This document shows, piece after piece, positions 8,235-17,369 of a stretch of DNA of 35,907 nucleotides (the stretch's first letter is position 1; each line of letters begins with the position of its first letter). A model generated the notes under the pieces. The model searched no databases and was not told where the DNA came from. It saw nothing but the letters and a program-made list of their open reading frames with translations. Source of the DNA: DAIOGN01 sp036745245 (GTDB lineage Bacteria; Zixibacteria; MSB-5A5; JAUVRN01); NCBI GenBank assembly GCA_036745245.1, contig DAIOGN010000016.1, positions 1-35,907 on the forward strand, given 5' to 3'. Both the position numbers and the translations under genes were made by a program.

Positions 8235-8831
8235 TTACCGGTCGAGCAGCTCGCGCACCCGGCGGGCCAGGCGCTCGCGGGCGCGAAACAGCCTGCTCAT
8301 GACCGTGCCGATGGGCAGTTCGAGCGCCTCCGCGATCTCTTCGTAGCTGTATTCCTCGTAGATCCGCAGCGAGAGAGGCGCCTTGAACTCCTCCGGCAGC
8401 TCGGAGACGGCCTGTTTGAGAGCCGAAAGCGACTCGGTGTCGAGCAGCTCGGCCAGAGGGGTGCGCCCCTCACTGGCCTGATCGATCATGGACTCGTGCT
8501 TCTCCTCATCCACGGGTCGGACGAACTTTTTCTTCTCACGCAGTCGATTGAGCGCGAGATGAATCGCGATGCGTGAGAGCCAGCCGGCGAAAGGGGCCTC
8601 GCCCCGGAAGCGCGACAGGTTTTCCCAGGCGCGCACCATGCACTCCTGGGTGATCTCGGCGGCCTCGTCCTGGTCGTGCACCATGCGGTACGCCGACCGA
8701 TACACGCTGGCCTCGTAGGCCACCACCAGCTTGCCAAAAGAGTCCGCGTCGCCATTGCGCGCGGCCGCCAGCCACTGACTCTCGAGGTCCGGGTCGGCGC
8801 TCACGTGGCTTGTGTCGAAGCGCCCGCGCAT
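8235..8831 (-). CDS. ECF-type RNA polymerase sigma factor
   Basis: A 198-residue sigma factor with sigma-2 (about 30-100; YRMVHDQDEAAEITQECMVRAW is the -10 recognition region) and sigma-4 (about 135-195; the helix-turn-helix includes YSYEEIAEALELPIGTVMSR). There is no sigma-1 or sigma-3, so it is an extracytoplasmic-function type that redirects RNA polymerase to a small regulon, held in check by the adjacent zinc-finger anti-sigma. The start is uncertain. ATG 8831 overlaps the end of holA by 31 nt; GTG 8804 would overlap the holA stop in a GTGA, the classic coupling arrangement. Either start leaves sigma-2 intact. Expression probably depends on transcription through holA. Confidence 0.9.
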   Translation of the reverse strand: MRGRFDTSHVSADPDLESQWLAAARNGDADSFGKLVVAYEASVYRSAYRMVHDQDEAAEITQECMVRAWENLSRFRGEAPFAGWLSRIAIHLALNRLREKKKFVRPVDEEKHESMIDQASEGRTPLAELLDTESLSALKQAVSELPEEFKAPLSLRIYEEYSYEEIAEALELPIGTVMSRLFRARERLARRVRELLDR

Positions 8832-9838
8832 CCCAGCGCCACTGCCAGGACGGCCTGATCACACACCAGGTCGGAGTCGGCGCGACCTGATCTCGAGAGC
8901 GATTCGGCGCGCGCCAGGTGGTCGAGCGCCAACGCGATCCCCGCCGGGCGTGCACCCTTGAGCCAGAGGAGCAATTCCTCGGCGCGCCGCCGCGGCACGC
9001 GCAGTGCGGACGCCAATTGCCAGCTCTGTCCCGACGCCACAGTCGACGCACGGCGCAGATCGAAGAAATGCCCGCACAACCGGCCGATGAGCGAACCGGA
9101 TTCCAGTCCCGCATGTCGCAGCGCGCGCGACTGTGCAAGAGCCTCGGCGGCGTTGCCGCGGAGCAGGCTCGCCATGAGATCTTCGGTGGTGCAGCCCACG
9201 TTTTCGCCTGCCACCACGCCCACGTCGGTGGCGGTCACCCGCGCACCCGCGTACAGGGCGAGCTTTTCGGTTTCGCGCGCGAGCGTGCCTGTATCGGTGC
9301 CGGCCAGAGCCAGAAGTCGCGACAGAGCCTCGGGTTCGACGACCGTGCCCAGTTCCTCCAGCCGGCGTTTCGCAAACGTCTCGGCCTGCCCGGGCGACAG
9401 GGGATCGCACGCCACATCTCTGGCGGTGTCGGTGAACCACTGGTACAGCTTCGTGCGCTTGTCGGGTTCCTCGGGTCCCACGCAGATGAGCATGCAGTTG
9501 TCGGGTACGAAATCGAGTTTCGCGGGGAGTTTCGCTTTGTGCGCCGAGGCGAGTTTGTGCAGGTCGTGCACGATCACGGCGCTTCTCTCCGACAGCATGG
9601 GCACGGCGAGCGCCGAGTCGAGAATCTCCTGGTGGTCGGTCTGGCCGCCGATGAGATGTGTGATCGCAAACCGGGAATCGGCGCCTTCGGTGAAGGCGCG
9701 TGCCGCCATGCGCACGGTTTCGGCTTTTACGTATTCGTCGAATCCGTACACCAGCCAGGCTCCCCCCGTCTTGTGTTCGGAAGCTGACTTCACGAAAGCC
9801 CGGGGGGTAAGACGCCGCGGTGCCACGAAGGGGAGCAT
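8801..9838 (-). CDS. holA: DNA polymerase III subunit delta
   Basis: A 345-residue HolA-type protein, the clamp-loader subunit that opens the beta sliding clamp. The layout matches the family: an N-terminal segment with a 'LVYGFDEY' opening that corresponds to the usual 'lliGeDeyl' start, a central GTVVEPEALSRLLALAGTDTGTLARETEKLALY segment (in two parts, the conserved 'l..l.g.dl..l..ElekL.ly' helix pair), and a helical collar domain at the C-terminus. ATG 9838 was chosen; a TTG at 9862 in the same frame has no better ribosome site. The sigma factor gene starts inside its 3' end. The upstream neighbour is the membrane metallophosphatase, 87 nt away, with no clear promoter between. Confidence 0.85.
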   Translation of the reverse strand: MLPFVAPRRLTPRAFVKSASEHKTGGAWLVYGFDEYVKAETVRMAARAFTEGADSRFAITHLIGGQTDHQEILDSALAVPMLSERSAVIVHDLHKLASAHKAKLPAKLDFVPDNCMLICVGPEEPDKRTKLYQWFTDTARDVACDPLSPGQAETFAKRRLEELGTVVEPEALSRLLALAGTDTGTLARETEKLALYAGARVTATDVGVVAGENVGCTTEDLMASLLRGNAAEALAQSRALRHAGLESGSLIGRLCGHFFDLRRASTVASGQSWQLASALRVPRRRAEELLLWLKGARPAGIALALDHLARAESLSRSGRADSDLVCDQAVLAVALGCAGASTQAT

Positions 9839-9925
9839 AGGTGCGCGCCGTGCGGCGGGCAAGGGGCCCCGATTACGGGGAACTCAGGCGAATCGGAAGG
9901 GAGTCCTGCACCATGCGCCCCGCCA

Positions 9926-12265
9926 CTAACGCGAATCCATGGGCAGGATCCATTCTGCGAAGTCTTCTTCCTGTGCAGAGGCCGGCATCCCCAGACCCCC
10001 ATGGTCGAAATCGCTCCAGCGCAGGCGTCCATGAATTCCGTACGGGAGAAGCCTGACCCTGCGGAGGGACTGTTCCACGACGATTTCCATGAAACTCTGG
10101 AAGTAGGGCGCCTCGTTGTAATCAAAAGCAGCCGACAGCCACTCCGCAGAAAATGGATAGCCGTTGTATGTCTTCACCCACGCCCAGGCGGGATATTTCC
10201 ACATGGGCGTGAGGGAATCGACTTTCTGCATCAACGGCTCGCGGGCGGGGTAGGTGACCCAATCCGTGGTGGGGCGGCCCGCTTCGGGAGCCATCGCGGC
10301 CCCCATGCTCAGGTAGGCTCCTCCGCCTCCATTCACAAAGTGGTGCATGACGGCACCGACAGCCGGCGACTCCCTGTAGTATTCGAGGTCGTGCGTGTCG
10401 CCGGCCATCACGAGCGGAACCTTGTAGCTCCGCAGGAGTTCGTGAAGGGCTTCGAAATCGGGATTGAAGTTCCCCTGGTATTCGCCCGCGGCATAGAAGG
10501 GATGCCCCAGGAGGGCCATCACGAACTTTCCTTTCGACGCTTCCAGTACCGATCGGATCCAGGCCAATTGCAGTGAATCCACCTGCCGGCGCACCCCGGT
10601 ATCGATGGCCAGGAGTGTAAAGTGGTCGTTCGAGATCTGGAAGAAGGGAACGTTCTGGTAGCCCGTGGGCAGCTGGTAGGCGTTTCGAAGAAACGTGGCC
10701 TGCGCCACCAGCCCGTCAATCACTTCGCTCGTGGTGCTCGAGAGCTTTCGATCGCTACGGATTCTTGCCTCCATGGCACGCCTGGCCGCTTCGGGTGTGT
10801 AAAACGTGGCCGCAAAAGCGTCCAGGGCATCATACCAGTCATGATTGCCGGGGATGGCATACACCGGCTTGCGCACACCCTTGAAGGGCAGGAAGAACTT
10901 GCGCTCGTAGTCCTTCATAGCTCCGGAGGGGTACACGATGTCGGAAGAGATGACGACGAATTTGACCTCGGGTTTCTCGGCTACGGCGAGGATCTGATCC
11001 TTGAGCACCAGTTGCGAAGCGTCCCCCTCACCGGGATCTCCCACGACGACGAACGACCAGTCTTCCTGGACGGTGATGCCGGACGGGTGAAGTTGAAAGG
11101 CCAGGGGCCCCGTGCCTTCGCCCGACACCGTGATCATCGCTTCGCGCCAGGCATCCACTCTGGACGCGGCGTAACTGTCCCACACGCCGGAGGCCCAGTT
11201 CTCCGTGTCGAAGTACCAGCTCATGCCCAGGACGGGAATCACAGCCGCAAGCAACGCCGAAAACGGCAGCCCGATCTTGAGGCCGTTGCGAAACGCGGCC
11301 CGCAGGGAGTAGCCGGACTTGCGGATGCTGATGGAGAGTCGCAGCTGTTGTGTGACCCAGGCCAACGCCAGCGTGCGCAGACTAAACGTACGTCGCTGGG
11401 TTTCCGGAACCTTCTGCACCCACGTCCAGGTCCGGATCAGGAACACCCCGGTGACCTTCCGAAACACGGCGCGCACGGGAGCGATGATCCCGAAGGCCAC
11501 CACCATGGCGATAAAGATGTCGCCGATCACAGCCACCACAGGTGAGAGGATTCCCAGCGCAGACCGATCCAGGCCCATACGGCCCAGGTGAATGAAAAAC
11601 AGAATCACGAGGAAGGTGGCCACCCAGCCCGCATCGATGGGATTCCTCTGGTCATCCTCCTTGCCCAGTTTGGTGGCGAAGGCTTCCAGGTCCGCGTCTT
11701 CGCTGATCCCCAGGCCTCGGATGACATCCGCTGCGACGCTCTTGAGGGTGCCGGTTTTTGCGGTGAGCAGATTCCACACGGTGCCGAAGATGCGCAAGGC
11801 CGCCGACAGCGTGAGGGACCACTCCGGACCCTTCCCATGGAAGATCAGGATGAACACCACCACCGTGAAATTGCCCAGTCCCGACAGAAGAAGGTTCCAA
11901 TCGGACTGGCCCTTCCGGCGGTTTCTGACAAAGAGAAAGAAGTAGCGAAGGGCATCGATTACAAAGAGGGCCAGGATGATTCGGACAAGCGCCTGCCGTT
12001 GAAACAGGTCGGCATTGATCAGGAGAGCGCCGATCAGGAGTGTGATGGCGCCGGAGAACCAGGCGGAGTGTCTCGAGGACTGCTCGGACCTGCGGAAGCC
12101 ATGGAAAATTACCAAAAGCGCCGCCCACACCAGCAATCCACCCACAAAGGAGGCGGGATCCGCAATGTCCCAGACAGGTGTGAGGAGTGCCAGACCACCC
12201 AGCACCACACCTGTGAGCGCGAAGACGAATCGTTGTTGAGGTCGCGAAAGCAGGAATTTCTTCAT
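9926..12265 (-). CDS. HdeD-like membrane domain fused to metallophosphatase
   Basis: A 779-residue protein. Residues 10-170 hold six closely spaced hydrophobic helices resembling the HdeD/DUF308 family. Three further helices follow (about 215-230, 236-268, 323-345). From about residue 395 comes a calcineurin-type metallophosphoesterase with GDPGEGD, SSD-x-VYPSG (a variant of the usual GD-x-x-Y), GNHDWYD (G473-H475), GHPFY and AGDTHD motifs, so most dinuclear metal ligands are present. The phosphatase should face the periplasm if the nine-helix count is right. The substrate is unknown; lipids or nucleotides are possible. ATG 12265 was chosen because it begins a typical MKKF inner-membrane start, a good promoter lies just upstream, and the frame beyond has no conserved sequence. 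It is divergent from the OmpA-like gene. Confidence 0.8.
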   Translation of the reverse strand: MKKFLLSRPQQRFVFALTGVVLGGLALLTPVWDIADPASFVGGLLVWAALLVIFHGFRRSEQSSRHSAWFSGAITLLIGALLINADLFQRQALVRIILALFVIDALRYFFLFVRNRRKGQSDWNLLLSGLGNFTVVVFILIFHGKGPEWSLTLSAALRIFGTVWNLLTAKTGTLKSVAADVIRGLGISEDADLEAFATKLGKEDDQRNPIDAGWVATFLVILFFIHLGRMGLDRSALGILSPVVAVIGDIFIAMVVAFGIIAPVRAVFRKVTGVFLIRTWTWVQKVPETQRRTFSLRTLALAWVTQQLRLSISIRKSGYSLRAAFRNGLKIGLPFSALLAAVIPVLGMSWYFDTENWASGVWDSYAASRVDAWREAMITVSGEGTGPLAFQLHPSGITVQEDWSFVVVGDPGEGDASQLVLKDQILAVAEKPEVKFVVISSDIVYPSGAMKDYERKFFLPFKGVRKPVYAIPGNHDWYDALDAFAATFYTPEAARRAMEARIRSDRKLSSTTSEVIDGLVAQATFLRNAYQLPTGYQNVPFFQISNDHFTLLAIDTGVRRQVDSLQLAWIRSVLEASKGKFVMALLGHPFYAAGEYQGNFNPDFEALHELLRSYKVPLVMAGDTHDLEYYRESPAVGAVMHHFVNGGGGAYLSMGAAMAPEAGRPTTDWVTYPAREPLMQKVDSLTPMWKYPAWAWVKTYNGYPFSAEWLSAAFDYNEAPYFQSFMEIVVEQSLRRVRLLPYGIHGRLRWSDFDHGGLGMPASAQEEDFAEWILPMDSR

Positions 12266-12283
12266 CGCTGTCAAGCCGCCCTC

Positions 12284-12312
12284 ATCATAGCGCCGCATTG
12301 GGCCTTCTGCAA
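12284..12312 (-). promoter_or_regulatory. Promoter of the HdeD/metallophosphatase gene
   Basis: On the minus strand TTGCAG (12312-12307), a 17-nt spacer and TATGAT (12289-12284) precede ATG 12265. The leader would be only about 12 nt. Confidence 0.55.
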
Positions 12313-12329
12313 GCCGCCCCGATTCCGTC

Positions 12330-12357
12330 TTGCGGCCAATGAGACAAAGTCCATACT
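12330..12357 (+). promoter_or_regulatory. Candidate promoter of the OmpA/TSP3 gene, nearly leaderless
   Basis: TTGCGG (12330-12335), 16-nt spacer, CATACT (12352-12357). The predicted start falls on or next to GTG 12365, so the mRNA would have almost no leader, which fits the absence of a ribosome site there. Confidence 0.4.
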
Positions 12358-12364
12358 TGGCGCC

Positions 12365-13690
12365 GTGCGGGGGATCTTCATTGCAGCTTTCCTGGCCCTC
12401 GCCTGGCCGGCTTGTCCCAGAGCGGGCCAGGTGGAATTTGGCGCCGGACTCGCTCAGCCTGGACTCAATCCCACGATGCAACCCTGGGCCGTGGGAACCT
12501 TGTTCCGGCTGGGCTATCTGCATCCTTTGTCGAATCGTTGGTCGTTTTCCGGATCGGGATCCTACCAGCGTTTTCTGAACGACACCAGTTCCACGGCCAC
12601 GATCAAGTTCAGCTTTCCCAATGAGCACGCCGATCAGCGCTGGCAACTGTGGGCGCTGGACGTGGGCGTGCAATTCCACTTTACGAATCCGGGGTCGTTC
12701 CGGCCCTACGCCCGGGGCACTCTGGGCGCGGCCTTCTGGGATGTGAAGTATCTCAACGGCGATCCGGTGAGCGTCACCACGTCCTCCGGCGGCCGCACCG
12801 ACTTCGCGTCGCAGGAAGTGAGCCTGCGAGGCGCGCTGGGGGTGGTGCACACCGCGGGCCCTATGGGCTATGCGCTGGAAGTGGAAGGGATGTACCTCAC
12901 CGGAATCGGCGCCGACTTTTCGCAGGCCACCGACGACATGCGTTCCCACGGAGCCGTGGGAGTGCTGTTGAAGATCAGCTACGACCTCGGGTACAGTTCG
13001 GCCAAAATCAAAGTGACCACGTCGGAGCCGGCTGCCACCACCGCAACGGCAGCGACCGCGGCCGACGCCGACTCAGACGGCGTGCCCGACTTTGTGGACC
13101 GCTGCCCCGCCACGCCCCGCGCGGCGAAAGGCTGGGTGGACGTGGACGGCTGCCCGCTCGACTCCGACCGCGACAGCGTGCCCGACTACGTCGATCGCTG
13201 CCCCGGTTCGGATTCGCGCTGGCGCGTGGACACGCTGGGGTGCGTGCAGGATTCAGATGGCGACGGCATTCCGGATTCGGGCGACCTGTGTGCCGGCACC
13301 CTGCGCGGCCTGCGCGTGGACTCCTCCGGCTGCCCCGACTACCCGCCCATCAATGACACTGTGGTGCTGCGCTTCGAGTATGCCTCGGGTGCCACGCGCC
13401 TGGATGCCGCCGCACAGGCCAAGCTTCTGGAACTGGTGCCGAACATCCGCTTCAATCCCACGAAGAAACTCACCATCTGCGGTTACACCGACAATGTCGG
13501 CGCCACCGAGTCGAACCTGGCCCTGTCGCAGAAGCGCGCGCAGGTGGTGAAGGAGTTCCTGGTGGCGGAGGGGATCCCGGCGTCGCAGCTGGTGGCCACC
13601 GGAAAAGGCGAAGCGCGGCCCGTGGCCTCCAACGAAACCACAGAGGGACGCGCGCTCAATCGGCGGATCGAAATCGTACCGATGAAGTAG
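12365..13690 (+). CDS. OmpA-family outer-membrane protein with TSP3 repeats
   Basis: A 441-residue protein. A signal peptide (IFIAAFLALAWPACPRA) is followed by a barrel-like region (about 20-220), three calcium-binding thrombospondin type 3 repeats (about 233-325; DSDGVPD, DSDRDSVPD and DSDGDGIPD with paired Cys), and an OmpA C-terminal peptidoglycan-binding domain (about 333-441; GYTDNVGATESNLALSQKRA...V holds the conserved Asp and Arg that grip meso-diaminopimelate). It should anchor the outer membrane to the cell wall. No ATG fits the signal peptide, so I assign GTG 12365. Its stop abuts the convergent mazG stop with no base between. Confidence 0.85.
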   Translation: MRGIFIAAFLALAWPACPRAGQVEFGAGLAQPGLNPTMQPWAVGTLFRLGYLHPLSNRWSFSGSGSYQRFLNDTSSTATIKFSFPNEHADQRWQLWALDVGVQFHFTNPGSFRPYARGTLGAAFWDVKYLNGDPVSVTTSSGGRTDFASQEVSLRGALGVVHTAGPMGYALEVEGMYLTGIGADFSQATDDMRSHGAVGVLLKISYDLGYSSAKIKVTTSEPAATTATAATAADADSDGVPDFVDRCPATPRAAKGWVDVDGCPLDSDRDSVPDYVDRCPGSDSRWRVDTLGCVQDSDGDGIPDSGDLCAGTLRGLRVDSSGCPDYPPINDTVVLRFEYASGATRLDAAAQAKLLELVPNIRFNPTKKLTICGYTDNVGATESNLALSQKRAQVVKEFLVAEGIPASQLVATGKGEARPVASNETTEGRALNRRIEIVPMK

Positions 13691-14545
13691 TCACCGGCGT
13701 TTCGCGCGGCGGCGCGCTGGTTTTTTCGCTGCCCGCTTCGACTTCTTCCATTCCTCTTCGAGCACCTTCAGTCCCGCGTCGCCCAGTGGCACTCCACGCT
13801 CACGCAGGCCCTTCTCCATACGGGCGAATCGCGTCTTGAACTTCTCGTTGGCCCCGTTCAGCGCGGTCTCGGGATCCACGCCCAGGTGGCGCGCGAGATT
13901 CACGAGCGTAAACAGTAGATCGCCCAGCTCCTCCGTTTGCGCGCGGCGGTCGCGCCGGCCGAGCGCGCGGTGGAATTCGTCGGTTTCCTCACGGAGCTTT
14001 TTTTCCACGCCGCGCACATTCGGCCAGTCGAAGCCCACGCCGGCGGCCTTCTCCTGAATGCGATAGGCGCGCAACAGCGCAGGCAGTGCGCGCGGCACGC
14101 CGTCGAGCAGGCCGCGCTTTCCTTTTCCCTCGCCCAGTTTGAGGCTTTCCCAGCGCGCCAGCACCTCACGCGCTGAGAGCCTGCCTTTGCCGCGCAGGTT
14201 CCCGAAGACGTGCGGATGCCGCCGCACCAGCTTGTCGGCCACCCCGTTGGCCACATCCGCGAAATCGTAGGCACCCCGTTCGGAGGCGAGCTGCGCGTGG
14301 AACACCACCTGCATGAGCACGTCGCCCAGCTCTTCCTGCACGTGCGCGCTTTGTCCGGAGAGCAGCGCCTCCTTGAGTTCGTAGGCTTCCTCGATGAGAT
14401 AGGGGATGAGGCTTCTGTGTGTTTGTTTCCTGTCCCAGGCGCAGCCGTTGGGGGCTCGGAGGCGGTCCATGATCGTAACCAGCCTCAGGGCGGCGACTCC
14501 GTTTCGGCGGGAGGGTTTGGGGCGGGCTTTCGATTGATTCTTCAT
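13691..14545 (-). CDS. mazG: Nucleoside triphosphate pyrophosphohydrolase MazG
   Basis: A 284-residue protein with two MazG domains. The first holds CAWDRKQTHRSLIPYLIEE and EELGDVLMQVVFHAQLA, the second EETDEFHRAL and EELGDLLFTLVNLARHLGVDPE. The paired EExx(E/D) helices bind magnesium and hydrolyse (d)NTPs to the monophosphate and pyrophosphate, a house-cleaning function. The C-terminus has a Lys/Arg-rich tail (KKSKRAAKKPARRRAKRR) longer than usual, which may contact nucleic acid or be unstructured. ATG 14545 has a GAGG ribosome site immediately upstream. It is divergent from valS. Confidence 0.92.
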   Translation of the reverse strand: MKNQSKARPKPSRRNGVAALRLVTIMDRLRAPNGCAWDRKQTHRSLIPYLIEEAYELKEALLSGQSAHVQEELGDVLMQVVFHAQLASERGAYDFADVANGVADKLVRRHPHVFGNLRGKGRLSAREVLARWESLKLGEGKGKRGLLDGVPRALPALLRAYRIQEKAAGVGFDWPNVRGVEKKLREETDEFHRALGRRDRRAQTEELGDLLFTLVNLARHLGVDPETALNGANEKFKTRFARMEKGLRERGVPLGDAGLKVLEEEWKKSKRAAKKPARRRAKRR

Positions 14546-14575
14546 GGGCCTCAATTTGGCTCAAAGTTCATGGCT

Positions 14576-14605
14576 AAGATAGGGTTACGCTGTGTGGCCG
14601 GCCAA
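14576..14605 (-). promoter_or_regulatory. Candidate promoter of mazG
   Basis: On the minus strand TTGGCC (14605-14600), 18-nt spacer, TATCTT (14581-14576), giving a leader of about 24 nt. Both boxes match consensus at only four of six positions. Confidence 0.35.
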
Positions 14606-14614
14606 GTGAATTGC

Positions 14615-14643
14615 TTGACTGGCCGAGTTTGCCCCGGTATAGT
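14615..14643 (+). promoter_or_regulatory. Promoter of valS with a very short leader
   Basis: TTGACT (14615-14620), a 17-nt spacer and TATAGT (14638-14643) form a near-consensus promoter. The -10 box ends only ten bases before ATG 14654, so the transcript would carry a leader of about 4 nt or none. Confidence 0.65.
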
Positions 14644-14653
14644 GAGAGCTTCT

Positions 14654-17329
14654 ATGTCTGGCAGTTCGCTTCCCAAGCAGTATGATCCCCAGTCCGTCGA
14701 GCGCAAATGGGCCGACCACTGGATTCAAAGCGGCGCGTACCACGGTGATCCCGGGTCAAAGAAGACGCCCTGGAGCATCGTCATCCCGCCGCCCAACGTC
14801 ACGTCCATTCTGCACCTGGGGCACGCTCTCAACAACACCCTCCAGGACATCGCGATCCGGTTCAAGCACCTGCAGGGATTCGAAACCGAGTGGCTGCCGG
14901 GCGTGGATCACGCCGGCATCGCCACGCAGATCGTGGTGGAGAAGCTCCTCCTCTCCGAAGGCAGCTCGCGCGAACAGATCGGGCGCGAGGCCTTCGAAAA
15001 GCGCACGGCCGAGTGGGGGCTGGTGCACAAGGAGAAGATCCTCTCGCAGCTGCGCCTCATGGGCTGCGCACTCGACTGGGAGCGCACGCGCTACACGCTG
15101 GACCCCGGCCTCACGCAGGCGGTGGTGGACGTCTTCGTTCATCTCTACGACAAGGGACTCATCTACCGCGGTCCGCGCATCGTCAACTGGTGCCCGCTGC
15201 ACCGCACCTCCATCTCCGACGACGAAGTGGAGACCGCCGACCGGCAGGGCAAGCTCTGGCACATTCGCTACAAGGTGAAGGGGTCCTCCACCTTCATCGA
15301 AGTGGCCACCACGCGTCCTGAAACCATGCTGGGCGACACCGCGGTGGCAGTGCATCCCGATGACGAGCGCTACAAACACCTGGTGGGCAAAACCGCCATC
15401 GTGCCCCTGGTCGATCGTGAAGTGCCCATCGTGGCCGACACCTACGTGAAATCCGAGTTCGGCACGGGCGCGGTGAAGGTCACGCCCGCGCACGATCTCA
15501 ACGATTTCGAACTCTCGCTCCGGCATCAGCTTCCGGCCATCGAAGTGATCGGCGAAGCCGGCCTCATGACCGACAAGGCGGGCAAGTTCTCAGGCCTCGA
15601 CCGCTACGCCGCGCGCAAACAGGTGCTGATCGAACTCGATGCGCTGGGCTGCCTGGGCGAGGTGAAAGACTACACGGTTCCCACGCCGCTGCACGACCGC
15701 TGCGGCACTGCCATCGAACCGCGCCTGTCCACACAGTGGTTCGTGAAGATGGCGCCTCTGGCCGAGCCCGCCATCAAGGCCGCGCGCGAAGGCAAGCTGC
15801 GCTTCCACCCCGAGCACTGGGTGAAGACGTATCTCTACTGGCTCGAGAACGTGCGCGACTGGTGCATCTCGCGCCAGCTCTGGTGGGGCCACCGCATTCC
15901 CGCGTACACCTGCGACGACTGCGGACACCTGGTGGTGGCCAAGTCGGCCCCCGCCGCCTGTCCGCAGTGCGCGGGGAAGGACCTGAAGCAGGATCCCGAC
16001 GTGCTCGACACGTGGTTCTCCTCGTGGCTGTGGCCGTTCTCCACGTTTGGCTGGCCAAAAGACACGCCCGAGTTGAACCGGTTTTATCCCACCCAGCTCC
16101 TTGTGACGGCCTCCGAGATCATCTACCTGTGGGTGGCGCGCATGGTGATGGCCGGGTTCGAATTCCGCAAGGCGCTCCCGTTCTCGGACGTGTACATCCA
16201 CGGCACCGTGAAGGACGACCAGGGGCGCAAGATGTCCAAGTCGCTGGGCAACGGCATCGATCCCATCGACGTGATCTCGCAGTACGGCGCCGACTCCATG
16301 CGCGTCTCGCTCGTGCTCACCACGCCGGAGGGTCAGGACCCGTGGATGGGGCCGAAAACCTTCGAATTGGGCCGCAACTTCGGCAACAAGTTCTGGAACG
16401 CCGCGCGCTTCGCCTTCATGAACCTGGGCGACGCGAAGATCGAGTCGCTCTTCGTGAAGGCGGGCCGGTCGAAGTTTGCCTCCATGGACCGCTGGATCCT
16501 GCACCGGCTCGACTCCGCCATCGTGGAAATCACCGGCTCGCTCGAAGAGTTCCGCTACAATGCCGCCTGCAAGACGTTGTACGATTTCATCTGGCACGAC
16601 TTCTGCGACTGGTATCTCGAAATGGTGAAATCGCGGCTGCGCGACCACCACGAAACGGAAGACAAGCAGAAGGCGCGCGAAGTCACGGTGTACGTGCTCT
16701 ACCGCTGTCTCCAGATGCTCTTCCCCTACATGCCGCACCTCACGCAGGAGGTGTATGCCCAGCTGCGGGACTACATCCTGGAAGCTACGCCTCCCACTCT
16801 GTGGGACACCCACTGGCCGGAGCCGTCGGGCCTTGCGGGCGATCCCGAGCTCGAGAGCGAGATGGAATTCATCCAGTCGGTGGTGGGGCAGGTGCGCACC
16901 ATCCGCGCCGAGATGAACGTGCCGCCTGCGGTGCGCGTGAAAGTGCTGGTGCGCACGGAAAACGAAACACTCGCGGGCACGTTGCAGCGGCACCTCGACT
17001 GGGTGACGGAGCTGTCGAAGGCCAACGAGGTGCAGTACGGCACGTCCTTGCGGAAGCCCCCCTTGTCGGGGTCGGCCGTGGTCTCGGGAGCCGAGATCTA
17101 CGTGCCCCTGGAGGGCGTGATCGACGTGGAGCGGGAACGCTCCCGGCTGCAGAAGGACCTGTCGCGCTACTCCGACCTGCTGGAGCGCACGGGCAAGAAA
17201 CTCCAGAACGAGGCCTTCCTGGGGCAGGCGCCGGCCGACGTGGTGGCCGCCGAGCGGGGGAAGCAGGCCGACTACCAGGCCAAAGTCGACAAACTCACGC
17301 AGAGTCTGGAGCAGCTTCTCGGATGGTAG
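14654..17329 (+). CDS. valS: Valine--tRNA ligase
   Basis: An 891-residue class I aminoacyl-tRNA synthetase that charges tRNA-Val. The HIGH-type motif is HLGH at residues 54-57, and the second signature KMSKS is at 526-530, followed by LGNGIDP as in ValRS. The editing (CP1) domain lies between (for example ATTRPETMLGDTAVAVHP). The C-terminus has the ValRS-specific coiled coil (about 820-891, DVERERSRLQKDL...). ATG 14654 agrees with the family's usual start. The frame is open upstream but over the mazG gene, without conservation. A GTGAGAG lies before the ATG but would be lost from the mRNA if the predicted promoter is right. Confidence 0.97.
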   Translation: MSGSSLPKQYDPQSVERKWADHWIQSGAYHGDPGSKKTPWSIVIPPPNVTSILHLGHALNNTLQDIAIRFKHLQGFETEWLPGVDHAGIATQIVVEKLLLSEGSSREQIGREAFEKRTAEWGLVHKEKILSQLRLMGCALDWERTRYTLDPGLTQAVVDVFVHLYDKGLIYRGPRIVNWCPLHRTSISDDEVETADRQGKLWHIRYKVKGSSTFIEVATTRPETMLGDTAVAVHPDDERYKHLVGKTAIVPLVDREVPIVADTYVKSEFGTGAVKVTPAHDLNDFELSLRHQLPAIEVIGEAGLMTDKAGKFSGLDRYAARKQVLIELDALGCLGEVKDYTVPTPLHDRCGTAIEPRLSTQWFVKMAPLAEPAIKAAREGKLRFHPEHWVKTYLYWLENVRDWCISRQLWWGHRIPAYTCDDCGHLVVAKSAPAACPQCAGKDLKQDPDVLDTWFSSWLWPFSTFGWPKDTPELNRFYPTQLLVTASEIIYLWVARMVMAGFEFRKALPFSDVYIHGTVKDDQGRKMSKSLGNGIDPIDVISQYGADSMRVSLVLTTPEGQDPWMGPKTFELGRNFGNKFWNAARFAFMNLGDAKIESLFVKAGRSKFASMDRWILHRLDSAIVEITGSLEEFRYNAACKTLYDFIWHDFCDWYLEMVKSRLRDHHETEDKQKAREVTVYVLYRCLQMLFPYMPHLTQEVYAQLRDYILEATPPTLWDTHWPEPSGLAGDPELESEMEFIQSVVGQVRTIRAEMNVPPAVRVKVLVRTENETLAGTLQRHLDWVTELSKANEVQYGTSLRKPPLSGSAVVSGAEIYVPLEGVIDVERERSRLQKDLSRYSDLLERTGKKLQNEAFLGQAPADVVAAERGKQADYQAKVDKLTQSLEQLLGW

Positions 17330-17369
17330 CCAGGAATAGAGACGCCGGCCGAAGGGTCTGGAACTTGCG

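Noticed and set aside
11588..12364. Upstream extension of the OmpA frame by about 260 codons
   Set aside because: It lies over the divergent HdeD/metallophosphatase gene and its promoter, and the signal peptide starts at 12365.
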